A stretch of 64,000 nt of DNA from Marinobacter daqiaonensis. Its GTDB lineage: Bacteria > Pseudomonadota > Gammaproteobacteria > Pseudomonadales > Oleiphilaceae. The stretch is taken from the NCBI RefSeq assembly GCF_900115285.1, contig NZ_FOYW01000001.1:2391272-2455271 (forward strand), read 5' to 3'. Of the stretch, positions 8,751-21,657 are shown in pieces. Under the pieces are notes generated by a model. It saw nothing but the letters and a program-made list of their open reading frames with translations, searched no databases and was not told the origin of the DNA. Position numbers and translations under genes: made by a program. Position 1 is the stretch's first letter. Each line of letters starts with the position of its first letter.

Positions 8751-9158
8751 CTATCCTGACTGCTGTGGCATGTGTTGGTTGGGCTGGACCGGTTCCGAGT
8801 GGTACCTGGCGCCCTTTTTGGCGAGGGTTTGCCAGACCTGATCGAGGATCCTGTGCAGGGTTGGATTATCCTGCGTAGCCAGGTCACGACGTCCCAGAAC
8901 CACGATATCCATGGCGCCAAGGTCTTTCCTGTGACGGAAAGTCTCTCTCACAATACGCTTGACACGGTTCCGCTGTACGGCCCGTTTCAGGTTGCGTTTG
9001 GAGAAAACGAGTCCGAGTCTGGGTCGCCCCAGATTGTTGGGCGACGCCAGAATCAGGAAATGCCTGTGGGGAACACGGACCCTGACGTCGTTGAAGACTC
9101 CTGCGTAATCCCCCGGTCGCAACAGGCGAGACGATTTGGGAAACGAGAAATCTTCCAC
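8751..9158 (-). CDS. rnpA: Ribonuclease P protein component
   Basis: The 135-residue product has the RnpA signature [13 protein letters not shown] and the preceding [17 protein letters not shown]. It binds the RNase P RNA and helps it remove 5' leaders from tRNA precursors. The proposed start is a GTG at 9158, 13 bases after the rpmH stop, giving an N-terminus ([14 protein letters not shown]) like Pseudomonas RnpA; the longer frame to 9251 would overlap rpmH and is rejected. There is no obvious Shine-Dalgarno sequence, so translation is probably coupled to rpmH. Confidence 0.95.
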   Translation of the reverse strand: MEDFSFPKSSRLLRPGDYAGVFNDVRVRVPHRHFLILASPNNLGRPRLGLVFSKRNLKRAVQRNRVKRIVRETFRHRKDLGAMDIVVLGRRDLATQDNPTLHRILDQVWQTLAKKGARYHSEPVQPNQHMPQQSG

Positions 9159-9171
9159 GCCGGAACCCGGA

Positions 9172-9306
9172 TCAGGCCGACAGGCGTGCGCGACCCTTGG
9201 CACGGCGACGGGACAGGACCTTGCGGCCGTTGGCGGTGGCCATCCGGGCACGGAAACCGTGAACGCGCTTACGCTTCAGGACGCTCGGTTGAAACGTTCT
9301 TTTCAT
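9172..9306 (-). CDS. rpmH: 50S ribosomal protein L34
   Basis: The 44-residue product [20 protein letters not shown]... is a full-length L34, very rich in Arg and Lys. The upstream in-frame extension to 9354 is not part of the protein. It is the first gene of the operon transcribed leftward away from the origin, ahead of rnpA. Confidence 0.99.
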   Translation of the reverse strand: MKRTFQPSVLKRKRVHGFRARMATANGRKVLSRRRAKGRARLSA

Positions 9307-9338
9307 GATTAGGCTCTCGTTGATCGAAATGTGAGCTG

Positions 9339-9367
9339 AAGTAACTGGCTGCAAATTGAACAGTCAA
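9339..9367 (-). promoter_or_regulatory. Candidate sigma70 promoter for rpmH-rnpA
   Basis: On the minus strand TTGACT (9367-9362) and TTACTT (9344-9339) are separated by exactly 17 bases, ending about 32 bases before the rpmH start. The -35 is near consensus and the -10 is weaker. This is the expected place for the strong ribosomal-protein promoter. Confidence 0.5.
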
Positions 9368-9499
9368 AACAGGAGCGGCATTCTAAGCAATGTGGGGGGT
9401 GATTTCAATGGTTTTGCGATTGTGTCGATTGGAGGCAGTTGGGAGCGTGGAGGTGCGGTTTGCGAGTGTCGGCCAGGAAGGGTCCGTAACAGTTACTAC

Positions 9500-9930
9500 A
9501 GGTTTTTTTTAATCTTTAAATCTTTTCTGTAATTACTGTTATTACGCACCATGGTTTCTGTGGATATGCCGTTAAACCGGCGCAAATTCATATAGTTGTT
9601 TCTTGGGTAAGGCTGTCCGCAAGTGGGCGTGAGGCCTGTGGATGAGATCGGGGCGAAATGGGGATAACTGGGAGGCTGGGCCAGATCCGGTTTTCTCCAC
9701 GGCGGGTCCCGGAGTCATGAACAGGGTTGAGGGTGGGTTATGGACAGACTCCTGTGGATAAGTATTTTGAGGTATTTTTCTGTACACAAGGTTGTGTGTA
9801 AAGATGTAAAAATATGAAAAATAATAGAAAACTTTTGCACAGGGTGTTTATTAAGTGCATTGCCGGGCTTTCCATGGTGGCGTCCGGGGGTTAGAATTCC
9901 GGGTCTTGTAACCCTCTTTTGACGGGTTGC
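9500..9930. other. Probable chromosomal replication origin (oriC)
   Basis: The non-coding 670 bp between divergent rpmH and dnaA hold a perfect DnaA box TGTGGATAA at 9753-9761. One-mismatch boxes lie at 9559-9567 (TGTGGATAT), 9637-9645 (TGTGGATGA) and 9659-9667 (TGGGGATAA), with a looser one at 9738-9746 (TTATGGACA). Two AT-rich stretches, about 9500-9545 and 9796-9835, could be the unwinding element. This gene context and box cluster are those of Pseudomonas-type origins. Exact limits and the unwinding site are inferred. Confidence 0.85.
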
Positions 9931-9976
9931 TTGCTCTGCATTACACAGGTTCATTTAGCATCGGAGGCAGGCTGTC

Positions 9977-11497
9977 GTGCCGCACAGGATCTGGCATCAA
10001 TGTCTTGAAGTACTCCGGGATGAGTTTCCGGCGCAACAGTTCAATACCTGGTTACGTCCCCTGCAGCCCGAGCTGACGGACGGCAACCTGGTGCTGTTCG
10101 CGCCCAACCGTTTTGTGATGGACTGGGTCAACCAGAAGTACCTGCGGCGTATAGAGGAAGTGATCAAGGATCTGGAAGGCGGTCAGGCGCCCAGAGTCAA
10201 TATGAAAGTCGGTTCCGCCTCGCAGGCTGCATCGGCGGGTGATTCCCCTTCTGAAGGGGTAGCCAGATCGGTCGATAGAGCCAGTAGTCCCCGTTCCAGT
10301 GGCAGGCCGGGGCTGATGCAGTCCGCGGGGCCGGAGCTGACAACGGTTGAATCCCGTGGTCAGGCGGTCCAGGACGATACCGGTGTGGTCACTGAGGAAG
10401 AACGGGGCGTTGCTGCGTCAGTGCCTTCTGCCTCGCCCAGACGTGCCTCCGTGCAGGTGGAAGGGGATATCAAGCATCAGTCGTTCCTGAATGAGGGCTT
10501 CACCTTTGATACCTTCGTGGAGGGCAAGTCGAACCAGCTGGCCCGGGCGGCTTCCATGCAGGTCGCGGAGAACCCCGGAGGTGCCTATAACCCTCTGTTC
10601 CTGTACGGCGGGGTCGGTCTGGGTAAGACCCACCTGATGCACGCGATCGGTAACGAAATCGTGCGTCGTAATCCCATGGCCAAGGTGGCGTACCTTCGGT
10701 CCGAACGTTTTGTCGCGGACATGGTCAAGGCGCTGCAACTGAACGCCATCAATGAGTTCAAGCGGTACTATCGGTCAGTGGATGCACTGCTGATTGACGA
10801 CATCCAGTTTTTTGCCCGCAAGGAACGTTCCCAGGAAGAGTTCTTTCACACGTTTAACGCCTTGTTGGAGGGTGGTCAGCAGGTTATCGTTACCTGTGAC
10901 CGGTTTCCCAAGGAAATCACGGACATGGAGGAGCGCCTGAAATCCCGCTTCGGCTGGGGGCTGACGGTGATGGTGGAGCCGCCGGAGCTTGAGACACGGG
11001 TTGCCATCCTGATGAAAAAGGCTGAGCAGTCGAATGTGCGTCTGAGCAGTGAGGCCGCGTTTTTTATAGCCCAGAAGATCCGCTCCAATGTGCGTGAGCT
11101 GGAGGGTGCCCTTCGGCTCGTTATTGCAAACGCCCATTTCACCGGTTCGGAAATTACACCGCCCTTTATTCGTGAGAGTCTTAAGGATCTGCTCGCCCTG
11201 CATGAAAAGCAGGTGAGTATTGATAATATCCAGCGCACGGTGGCGGAATATTACAAGATCAAGGTGGCTGACCTGCTTTCCAAGCGCCGTACCCGTACCG
11301 TGACACGCCCGCGTCAGCTGGCCATGGCGCTTTCCAAGGAGCTGACCAATCACAGCCTGCCGGAGATCGGCGATGCCTTTGGTGGTCGTGATCACACCAC
11401 CGTGCTGCACGCCTGCAAGAAAATAGTCGAGCTGCAGGAGACCGATCCGGGCATGCGGGAAGACTACCAGAACTTCATGCGTCTGCTGACCAGCTGA
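9977..11497 (+). CDS. dnaA: Chromosomal replication initiator protein DnaA
   Basis: The 506-residue protein starts at GTG with GGAGG nine bases upstream. Domain I (about 1-80) has the [12 protein letters not shown] interaction surface. A low-complexity domain II linker spans about 80-170. The AAA+ domain III has Walker A GGVGLGKT (211-218) and Walker B LLIDDIQ (271-277). Domain IV carries the DnaA-box-reading signature [14 protein letters not shown]. DnaA binds boxes in the adjacent origin, melts the DNA and recruits the helicase. The clustered DnaA boxes upstream also suggest autoregulation. The linker is longer than in E. coli (467 residues in total there). Confidence 0.99.
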   Translation: MPHRIWHQCLEVLRDEFPAQQFNTWLRPLQPELTDGNLVLFAPNRFVMDWVNQKYLRRIEEVIKDLEGGQAPRVNMKVGSASQAASAGDSPSEGVARSVDRASSPRSSGRPGLMQSAGPELTTVESRGQAVQDDTGVVTEEERGVAASVPSASPRRASVQVEGDIKHQSFLNEGFTFDTFVEGKSNQLARAASMQVAENPGGAYNPLFLYGGVGLGKTHLMHAIGNEIVRRNPMAKVAYLRSERFVADMVKALQLNAINEFKRYYRSVDALLIDDIQFFARKERSQEEFFHTFNALLEGGQQVIVTCDRFPKEITDMEERLKSRFGWGLTVMVEPPELETRVAILMKKAEQSNVRLSSEAAFFIAQKIRSNVRELEGALRLVIANAHFTGSEITPPFIRESLKDLLALHEKQVSIDNIQRTVAEYYKIKVADLLSKRRTRTVTRPRQLAMALSKELTNHSLPEIGDAFGGRDHTTVLHACKKIVELQETDPGMREDYQNFMRLLTS

Positions 11498-11546
11498 CGC
11501 GAGACAAGATATCAAACGCTGAACTCACAGGAATGCCGAGCGACAC

Positions 11547-12650
11547 ATGAAACTGACCATCAGCCGAGAAGCCCTGCTCACGCCACTCCAGTCCATCGCC
11601 GGTGTGGTGGAGCGTAAGCAGACCATGCCCGTGTTGTCCAACGTCTTGCTGGTGGCTGAAGACAGCCACCTGACCCTGACCGGCACCAACATGGAGGTTG
11701 AACTGGTGGGCCGGGTATCGCCGGTGCATGTGGATCAGCCTGGCGAGATTACCGTACCGGCTCGAAAGCTTTCAGATATCTGCCGGGCGCTCGGGGAGGA
11801 ATCCCCGATCGAGCTGAGCCTGGAAGGAGACCGCCTCCATCTGCGCTGTGGCGCCAGCCATTTCACACTGTCCACCCTGCCGGCCCAGCATTTTCCCAAT
11901 GTCGAGGATGAACCTGCGAGCCTGCGGCTGGACGTTCCCCAGAAGGAACTCGGGCGGATGCTGGATGCAACGGCCTTTGCCATGGCTCAGCAGGACGTTC
12001 GCTACTATCTGAATGGATTGTTGCTGGAGGTGGCTCCGGAGTTTATCCGCACGGTGGCGACCGACGGCCATCGCCTGGCGATGGCCCACTTCGATATGGC
12101 GACTGGAGTGGACGAGGCACGGCAGGTCATTGTTCCGCGCAAGGGGGTACTGGAGCTGACCCGTTTGCTGGATGACGTTGAAACCCCCGCGACCCTGGTC
12201 ATTGGTGATAACCACCTGCGGGTTACGGTAGGTTCCTACACTTTTACCTCGAAGCTTATCGAAGGCAAGTTCCCGGACTACAACCGCGTGATTCCCCGCG
12301 GAGGCGACAAGGTGGTCCTGGCGGACCGGACGACTCTGAAGAATACGCTTCAGCGTGCTGGCATTCTTTCCCACGAAAATATTCGCGGGGTGCGCCTTCA
12401 TCTGTCCCCGGAGAAACTGGAAGTCTTTGCCAATAACCCCGACCAGGAGCAGGCGGAGGATGCCCTCGCTGTGGATTACCAGGGAGAACCGTTGCAGATC
12501 GGTTTTAACGTGGGTTACCTGGTGGATGTCATGAATGCGCTGGATGATGATGAGGTACGCATGACGTTGTCCAATCCCAACAGCAGCGCATTGATCGAAT
12601 CGGACAAGGACAGTCGCAGCCTGTATGTGGTCATGCCCATGCGGCTGTAG
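11547..12650 (+). CDS. dnaN: DNA polymerase III subunit beta (sliding clamp)
   Basis: The 367-residue product is full length and begins MKLTISREALLTPLQSIAGVVERKQ, the typical clamp N-terminus, and ends in YVVMPMRL, the conserved C-terminal segment. It forms the ring that tethers the replicative polymerase to DNA. It follows dnaA by 49 bp in the expected order, but the next gene is a kinase-like gene rather than recF. Confidence 0.99.
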   Translation: MKLTISREALLTPLQSIAGVVERKQTMPVLSNVLLVAEDSHLTLTGTNMEVELVGRVSPVHVDQPGEITVPARKLSDICRALGEESPIELSLEGDRLHLRCGASHFTLSTLPAQHFPNVEDEPASLRLDVPQKELGRMLDATAFAMAQQDVRYYLNGLLLEVAPEFIRTVATDGHRLAMAHFDMATGVDEARQVIVPRKGVLELTRLLDDVETPATLVIGDNHLRVTVGSYTFTSKLIEGKFPDYNRVIPRGGDKVVLADRTTLKNTLQRAGILSHENIRGVRLHLSPEKLEVFANNPDQEQAEDALAVDYQGEPLQIGFNVGYLVDVMNALDDDEVRMTLSNPNSSALIESDKDSRSLYVVMPMRL

Positions 12651-12708
12651 AGCCGCGGATCGGGGGACAGTCCAAATCCGCTGAAAACGAGCCAGAAGGG
12701 AGATGACA

Positions 12709-13985
12709 ATGGTGAATATCAACCAGGGTATCCAGGGAGCCTTGAGAATCGGTCAGACGGCGAGCGTACTCGGCCGTACAGGCATAGGCTGGCTGCGCGG
12801 CCACCGGCCACCTGCCCCACGCCTGTTGCGGGAAACGTTTGAGTCACTGGGAGCGACCTACATCAAGCTGGGCCAATTCATTGCCAGTTCCCCTACTTTT
12901 TTCCCTCGCGAATATGTGGATGAATTCCAGGGGTGTCTGGACCGTACTCCCAGTCTTCCCTTCTCTTCCGTTCGTCGGATTATCCGTCAGGAGCTCGGCC
13001 GGCCTCTGGAAGAGGTCTACAGCGAGATCAATCCTGTGGCGTTGGCCTCGGCGTCCATTGCGCAGGTTCATGCAGCGCGCTTGGTAACCGGCGAGGACGT
13101 GGTCATCAAGGTGCAGAAGCCGAATGTGGAAACGGTTCTGCTGACGGATCTCAATTTCCTGTACCTGTCATCGAGGCTGATTGAAACCCTGGCGCCGAAG
13201 CTGTCCTGGACCTCTCTGTCCGGCATTGTGGAAGAGATCCAGCAAACCATGATGGAAGAGTGTGATTTCATTCAGGAGGCCCGGAACCTGAACACGTTCC
13301 GAAGGTTCCTCCAGAACACCCATAATGAAGACGTGGCCGTTCCGAAAGTCTACGAGGAGTGCAGTACGCGCCGTGTTCTGACAATGGAACGATTTTATGG
13401 TGTGCCGCTGACGGATCTGGAAACTATCCGGCGGGTCACCAATGATCCGGAACACACCCTGATTACCGCCATGAATACCTGGTTTGCCAGCCTTACCCAG
13501 TGTGAGTTCTTCCATGCGGATGTCCACGCCGGCAACCTCATGGTGCTCGACGATGGCCGGGTTGGTTTTATCGATTTCGGCATCGTCGGCAGGATACGCC
13601 CGGAAACTTGGCAGGCCGTTTCGGATTTTATTGGTGCTGTAATGGCGGGCAACTTCGATGGCATGGCGGACGCCATGGTGCGTATTGGCATCACTCGGGA
13701 GAGTGTGGATGTGCCTGCCCTTTCCCGGGATCTGAGTCAACTGTACCGTAACATGGATCGTATGGTTCCTGATGACTCGGCACTTCATAGTCATGGGGAC
13801 GAGACGGAAGATGAAGTGAACAACATCCTCATGGAAGTGGTCCGCATAGGCGAGGACCATGGCCTTCACTTCCCAAGAGAGTTCGCGCTGTTGCTCAAAC
13901 AGTTCCTCTATTTTGATCGCTACGTGCATATCCTGGCGCCGGAGATGGATGTGTTTATGGATGATCGACTTACCATGCTTCACTG

Positions 13986-13986
<1 letters not shown>
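12709..13986 (+). CDS. ABC1/AarF (UbiB-like) atypical protein kinase
   Basis: The start is set at the second ATG (12709), six bases after GGGAG; the ATG at 12703 abuts the ribosome site. The 425 residues carry ABC1-family hallmarks: KLGQ at 53-56, an Ala-rich loop before SIAQVH (about 111-121), the nucleotide-binding Lys in VVIKVQ (134), HADVHAGN (269-276) and DFG (289-291). E. coli UbiB is about 546 residues with two C-terminal membrane helices; those are absent here, so a direct ubiquinone-synthesis role is uncertain. The family binds ATP and is linked to quinone or lipid metabolism. It sits between dnaN and recF, and its TGA overlaps the recF ATG. Confidence 0.9.
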
Positions 13987-17545
<3,559 letters not shown>

Positions 17546-17556
17546 TTCCCGGATAC

Positions 17557-17599
17557 AAAAAAAGCCCCGATGGAACCTTCAATCCACCGGGGCTTTTTA
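17557..17599. terminator. Bidirectional Rho-independent terminator between gyrB and tetR-type gene
   Basis: AGCCCCG pairs with CGGGGCT, extended past one mismatch by TGGA/TCCA, with an A-run before and a T-run after. It can serve both gyrB (plus) and the convergent regulator gene (minus). Confidence 0.9.
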
Positions 17600-17611
17600 T
17601 TGTCCTTGAGT

Positions 17612-18358
17612 TCAGGCCGAAGAGGTTGTGGCTTCTTGGTGGGTGGCCAAACGGTCGCGAACGGTCTCCTGTTGCGGAAGCAGGTAGGAATAAAGCAGGT
17701 CGATGACCTGGTCAGCATAGGTTTCCACGGATATATTCTGCTCCCGGTACTTTCGCCGTTTCAGATACCAGTCCTGCAGCATCGCCTTGATAAGCGAGGA
17801 CATCAGCCTGGAATTGATATCGCGGAACACTTTCTCATTAATTCCGTCGGAAATGATGTCACAGAAAATCGTTTCCACTTCCCGCTCCGTGACAACCGCT
17901 TTCTGTTTCTCCTCAGGCGGCAGATGCTTTGCCTCCATATAGGAAAAATAGAACCAGGGTCGGATCAATTCGCTGAGGAACAGATGGGCCCGGATCGCCT
18001 GGGCGAGCCTGTCGGCCGGATCCTTCACTTCCGAAATATAGTGAAACACGGTTCGTCGGGTCAGCATGAATCCGTGACTCTGAATCAGATGAATCAGATC
18101 GTCCTTGTTGCGGATATAAGCGTAGAGGCCTCCCATGCTGAAGCCAGAATCCGCACAAAGGTCACGAAGGGTCATGGCGTGGAAACCCTTTGAATTCGCC
18201 AGCCGAAGGGTTGAGTCAATAATGCGGGTAAGATTCCGCGTTGCGGTGGTCTCCTTCTTGATGCGGATCCTGTCCATATTCTGCCGATATAATTCACGGC
18301 AGATCTCGTCTTTCGAGAGACTCATCTCGGTCTTGAAGGTTTCAAAATCCTGAATCAT
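17612..18358 (-). CDS. TetR/AcrR-family transcriptional regulator
   Basis: Starting at MIQDFETFK gives 248 residues. After a roughly 40-residue N-terminal extension comes a TetR helix-turn-helix (about 45-92: RIIDSTLRLANSKGFHAMTL, DLCADSGFSMGGLYAYIRNKDDL), followed by a helical ligand-binding domain of unassigned type. It ends convergently with gyrB across a shared terminator, and no divergently paired target gene is immediately upstream. The regulated gene and ligand are unknown. The longer open frame to 18445 lacks support. Confidence 0.9.
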   Translation of the reverse strand: MIQDFETFKTEMSLSKDEICRELYRQNMDRIRIKKETTATRNLTRIIDSTLRLANSKGFHAMTLRDLCADSGFSMGGLYAYIRNKDDLIHLIQSHGFMLTRRTVFHYISEVKDPADRLAQAIRAHLFLSELIRPWFYFSYMEAKHLPPEEKQKAVVTEREVETIFCDIISDGINEKVFRDINSRLMSSLIKAMLQDWYLKRRKYREQNISVETYADQVIDLLYSYLLPQQETVRDRLATHQEATTSSA

Positions 18359-18821
18359 GTTTCTTGGGCCAGCCTGGAAAGCGCGCAGTATACGATAACG
18401 CTTCCGGGCATTGCAGAGGAAAGGCGGAAGGTTTGCGAAGCGCAAGCCTGCTTTTTTTATTTCTTATCCTGTAAAAATAGAGCTCTTGCATAGCTTCTTC
18501 AAGGGAAAAAGGAGCGATCCACTATCTTTCTTTATAGAGAAACATATCCCTTTGTTTTATCGTAATTTTTTTGGATTAGCCGACCCACATTGACAAAACG
18601 TAAGTGTCTGTTTGATCCCTTGGTGAACCTGTTCCCTCCTTCCCATCTTGATTATCCGTAGCATCTCGAAATCCCCGGCCCCGGGCTATGACCTTAAGTC
18701 TGTTATTCCCGTGCAGGCTGTGGATCCGTGATCTATCGAAAAGTAACCTTGATGTCCCGCCCGGGTAGGTCAACCAATTACCCGGACGGGAGATTAGCGC
18801 TATCGACAACAGGAGGTCGGT
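18359..18821. other. 463-bp intergenic region between regulator and pectate lyase
   Basis: No convincing gene is seen. The middle part (about 18448-18600) is markedly AT-rich for this genome. It contains a consensus -35 TTGACA near 18590 but no good -10 at standard spacing. It presumably holds the promoters of both flanking divergent genes. Confidence 0.5.
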
Positions 18822-20822
18822 ATGAGAACCCTTATAGGAAGTACCCTGCTCACCACAGTATTGGCACTGGCCAGTCCCACCAGCCACGCTGTGGCAAGTG
18901 GGCCGGTTGGTTTTGCATCCCTCAACGGCGGCACCACCGGTGGAGCCGGTGGTGAAACGGTCACCGTCAGGACCGGTGCTGAACTTTACGACGTGCTCAA
19001 GGAACAGCGCAATTCAGATACTCCGCTGACGGTGTTGGTTGAAGGACGAATTACCCCCGACAACACGGGTGAGTCCAAGATCGACCTCAAGGACGTGCGT
19101 AACGTTACCGTCCTTGGTGCGCCTGGCGGCGCGGAATTCGACGGAATCGGCATCAAGCTCTCCCGCGCTCATAACATCATCATTCGTAACCTGATCATCC
19201 ATCACGTGGACACCGGCGACAAGGACGCTATCAGTGTCGAGGGCGGTAGCAGCAATATCTGGATCGACCACAACGAGTTGTATGCCTCACTGGATGTCGA
19301 CAAGGATCACTACGACGGACTGCTGGATACCAAGCGAGGTTCGGAATACATCACGATCTCTTACAACTATTTCCATGACAGCTGGAAAGCCAGCCTTCAT
19401 GGTTCCAGTGACAGTGACCAAGGGCAGCGTTTGATAACCTTCCACCACAACCGTTGGGAAAACATCAATTCAAGAGCCCCCCTCTTCCGTTTCGGCGAAG
19501 GCCATATTTTCAATAACTACTATTACAACGTAATCGATAGTGGCATCAACAGCCGGATGAGCGCGCGACTCCGGATTGAGAACAATCATTTTGAAAACGC
19601 CAACAACCCGATAGTGTCCTTTTACAGTGATGAAATCGGTTTCTGGGACCTGACGAACAACTTCCTGGATGGGGTTTACTGGAACGATAACAGCGGTCCG
19701 GTGGCCGGCGAGGCCATGGTCTCCACAACCCGCTACCAGCCCCCCTATCGCTACACCCTGGATGACATTACCTGTGTCAGGGACATCGTGATGGCCACCG
19801 CCGGCGCGGGCAAGGGTTTGCGGACGTCTGACGGAAGCTGTGAGGCCACCACACCGGTGCCACCGACAACGCCGACACCGGACCCCACACCGGAACCGCC
19901 CGAACCGGAGCAGCCGAAGCCAGAACAGCCTGGCAGCCCGGACCCGGGAATGCCCGATCCGAATCCGGGAGACCGGGGAGAGAACCTCTCCTTGTCGGCC
20001 GGTGCCGATGGCAGCAGCAAGGCGAGTGGTTCCAGTTACGGCAATGCCATTGACGGTGACACCGGCAGTTTCTGGCAACCGGCTTCGACCAGCGGTGAGC
20101 GGATCTCGGTGAAACGTATGGCGCCTTTTAACACGGTTGTTATCCGGGAGCTGAATGACGCCACCCGAAACTGGCGACTAGTAAACCACGAAACCGGTGA
20201 GGTGCTCGCCAGCGGGCAAAGGCTGGGCACGGAGACCACCATCACGGGACTTGGAACCCAAAACATCTACAAGCTGGACCTGGAGATTCTCAATGCCGCT
20301 GCTGCGCCCCGGATTGCGGAAATCGAGCTGTACAATGCGGCACCGGGAACCGGCGACAACGACAGTGGATCGCCATCGACACCGGACCAGGGCGAACCGG
20401 AGCCCCAGCAGCTGGTGCTGGAGGAAAACCAACCCGGTTTCTGTGGTGTGGACGGCGTCATCGAGAGCGAGCATGCCGGCTTTAGCGGTGCGGGCTATGC
20501 CAACACCAGCAACGTCTACGGGACCGGGGTGGCCTGGCAGGTCAACGTAGCGGAGGCGGGACACTATGATCTGGTGGTGCGGTTCGCCAACGGAGCAACA
20601 GCCCGCTCCGGATCACTGTACGTCAACGACCGTTGGGTAACGGCGGAGGACTTCCGGTCCACCGGCGCCTGGAACAGCTACCGGGATACCGCGGTGTTAT
20701 CGGTCACTCTGGGTACGGGGGCAAACCGAATCGCTCTGCGAGCCACCAACGACAGCGGCCTGCCGAATATTGACCGGATTCAACTGGAGGGCCTGGCCGT
20801 AAGCGCGGTTGACTGCAACTAG
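18822..20822 (+). CDS. Secreted modular pectate lyase (PL1) with discoidin-like and CBM35/6-like domains
   Basis: The 666-residue protein begins with a signal peptide (cleavage near residue 23) after a strong GGAGG. Residues about 26-340 form a PL1 parallel beta-helix lyase with [10 protein letters not shown], the [21 protein letters not shown] calcium-site region, and [18 protein letters not shown], in which Arg218 is the expected catalytic base. A Pro/Thr/Glu-rich linker (about 343-384) leads to a discoidin-like domain (about 385-505), a short acidic linker, and a CBM35/CBM6-like carbohydrate-binding domain (about 540-660). It should cleave polygalacturonate by beta-elimination outside the cell. 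Two accessory modules suggest action on insoluble plant or algal material. No other pectin gene is nearby. Confidence 0.92.
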   Translation: MRTLIGSTLLTTVLALASPTSHAVASGPVGFASLNGGTTGGAGGETVTVRTGAELYDVLKEQRNSDTPLTVLVEGRITPDNTGESKIDLKDVRNVTVLGAPGGAEFDGIGIKLSRAHNIIIRNLIIHHVDTGDKDAISVEGGSSNIWIDHNELYASLDVDKDHYDGLLDTKRGSEYITISYNYFHDSWKASLHGSSDSDQGQRLITFHHNRWENINSRAPLFRFGEGHIFNNYYYNVIDSGINSRMSARLRIENNHFENANNPIVSFYSDEIGFWDLTNNFLDGVYWNDNSGPVAGEAMVSTTRYQPPYRYTLDDITCVRDIVMATAGAGKGLRTSDGSCEATTPVPPTTPTPDPTPEPPEPEQPKPEQPGSPDPGMPDPNPGDRGENLSLSAGADGSSKASGSSYGNAIDGDTGSFWQPASTSGERISVKRMAPFNTVVIRELNDATRNWRLVNHETGEVLASGQRLGTETTITGLGTQNIYKLDLEILNAAAAPRIAEIELYNAAPGTGDNDSGSPSTPDQGEPEPQQLVLEENQPGFCGVDGVIESEHAGFSGAGYANTSNVYGTGVAWQVNVAEAGHYDLVVRFANGATARSGSLYVNDRWVTAEDFRSTGAWNSYRDTAVLSVTLGTGANRIALRATNDSGLPNIDRIQLEGLAVSAVDCN

Positions 20823-20827
20823 TCCGG

Positions 20828-20858
20828 TTAAGGGGCCTTCAACGGGAAGGCCCCTTAA
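20828..20858. terminator. Terminator hairpin between convergent genes
   Basis: A perfect 13-bp stem, TTAAGGGGCCTTC against GAAGGCCCCTTAA, with a 5-base loop lies six bases after the pectate lyase stop and is followed by CTTTTCC. The right arm overlaps the stop codon of the convergent membrane protein gene. Confidence 0.85.
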
Positions 20859-21589
20859 CTTTTCCGGTCCTCTTTCTCGGCGAGATGGGGGGCGAGCACT
20901 TCTTCCAATGTATGACCGGTCAGGCGCCGGATGCTGCGCCACAGATAGAAGAAAATGGCGATCATCATGACCATGGAGGGAATGGCGATCATCGGGTAAC
21001 TCACCAGGGTCATGCGACCGAGTTCCTCGTTGAAGGCCTGGGTTCCGGACGGGCTTGTTACGATCCAGCGGGCCAGAATGTAATTCATGATGGCCGAAAA
21101 CAGGAACGTTCCTGCAAAGAAATAACTGGCCTTCAGCAGCCGGCTGTCGAATTCCTCCTCGCACCCCCGCTCCTTCAGCGACTGCTGAATCTTTGCCGTA
21201 TCCAGAACATTGGGGTTATAAAGCAGGGTGCGCACCAGGGGATATCGGGTGCGGGTGGAGATCAGCACCGCGATGCCAATCGCCAGGGGAACGGCCGCTT
21301 CCTTGATAGCCAGCCACCGGGCATCGATGGCCAGCAGGCCGATACCCCCGGTCAGGCCTACACTGATAACCCCGAGGACGGCAATGAAGTTCTTTTTGCG
21401 ATAACGAATCAGTTCGAACAGACCCCATCCCATGGGAAACGCCAGGCCCACCAGCAACGCCCAGGTATTGCCCAGGTACTCATCGCCGCTGAGCTTCATC
21501 AGGATTACCGAGGGGATAATGATACTGACCAGCAGGTCCACCCAGGGGCGGGGTTTGTGGTCGGGGATATTCTTGGAGTGTTCGGTCAT
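20855..21589 (-). CDS. VC0807-like polytopic inner-membrane protein
   Basis: The 244-residue protein has about six hydrophobic segments (for example VDLLVSIIIPSVIL, WALLVGLAFPMGWGLFELI, FIAVLGVISVGLTGGIGLLAI, YPMIAIPSMVMMIAIFFYL) with a charged loop carrying YPLVRTLLYNPNVLD. It resembles the uncharacterised VC0807 family. No catalytic motif is visible and its function is unknown. Its stop codon lies inside the terminator hairpin shared with the pectate lyase. It is probably monocistronic or in tandem with the HPP-CBS gene upstream (68-bp gap). Confidence 0.7.
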   Translation of the reverse strand: MTEHSKNIPDHKPRPWVDLLVSIIIPSVILMKLSGDEYLGNTWALLVGLAFPMGWGLFELIRYRKKNFIAVLGVISVGLTGGIGLLAIDARWLAIKEAAVPLAIGIAVLISTRTRYPLVRTLLYNPNVLDTAKIQQSLKERGCEEEFDSRLLKASYFFAGTFLFSAIMNYILARWIVTSPSGTQAFNEELGRMTLVSYPMIAIPSMVMMIAIFFYLWRSIRRLTGHTLEEVLAPHLAEKEDRKS

Positions 21590-21657
21590 TGCCAGCGCCT
21601 GCCGTTAACGTGCTTTGGGCAGGATGATAACACGGCTATGGCAGGAGTTTTGGTTGA

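Noticed and set aside
9572..9954. Small minus-strand frames in the rpmH-dnaA gap
   Set aside because: They cover the DnaA-box cluster and AT-rich tracts; origin function explains the region better.
18385..18410. Near-palindrome around GTATAC upstream of the TetR gene as an autoregulatory operator
   Set aside because: The arms are out of register by one base when aligned to their reverse complement, so the symmetry is not convincing.
18411..18593. 60-codon plus-strand frame in the regulator-lyase gap
   Set aside because: AT-rich with no ribosome site and no homology that I recognise; treated as intergenic.
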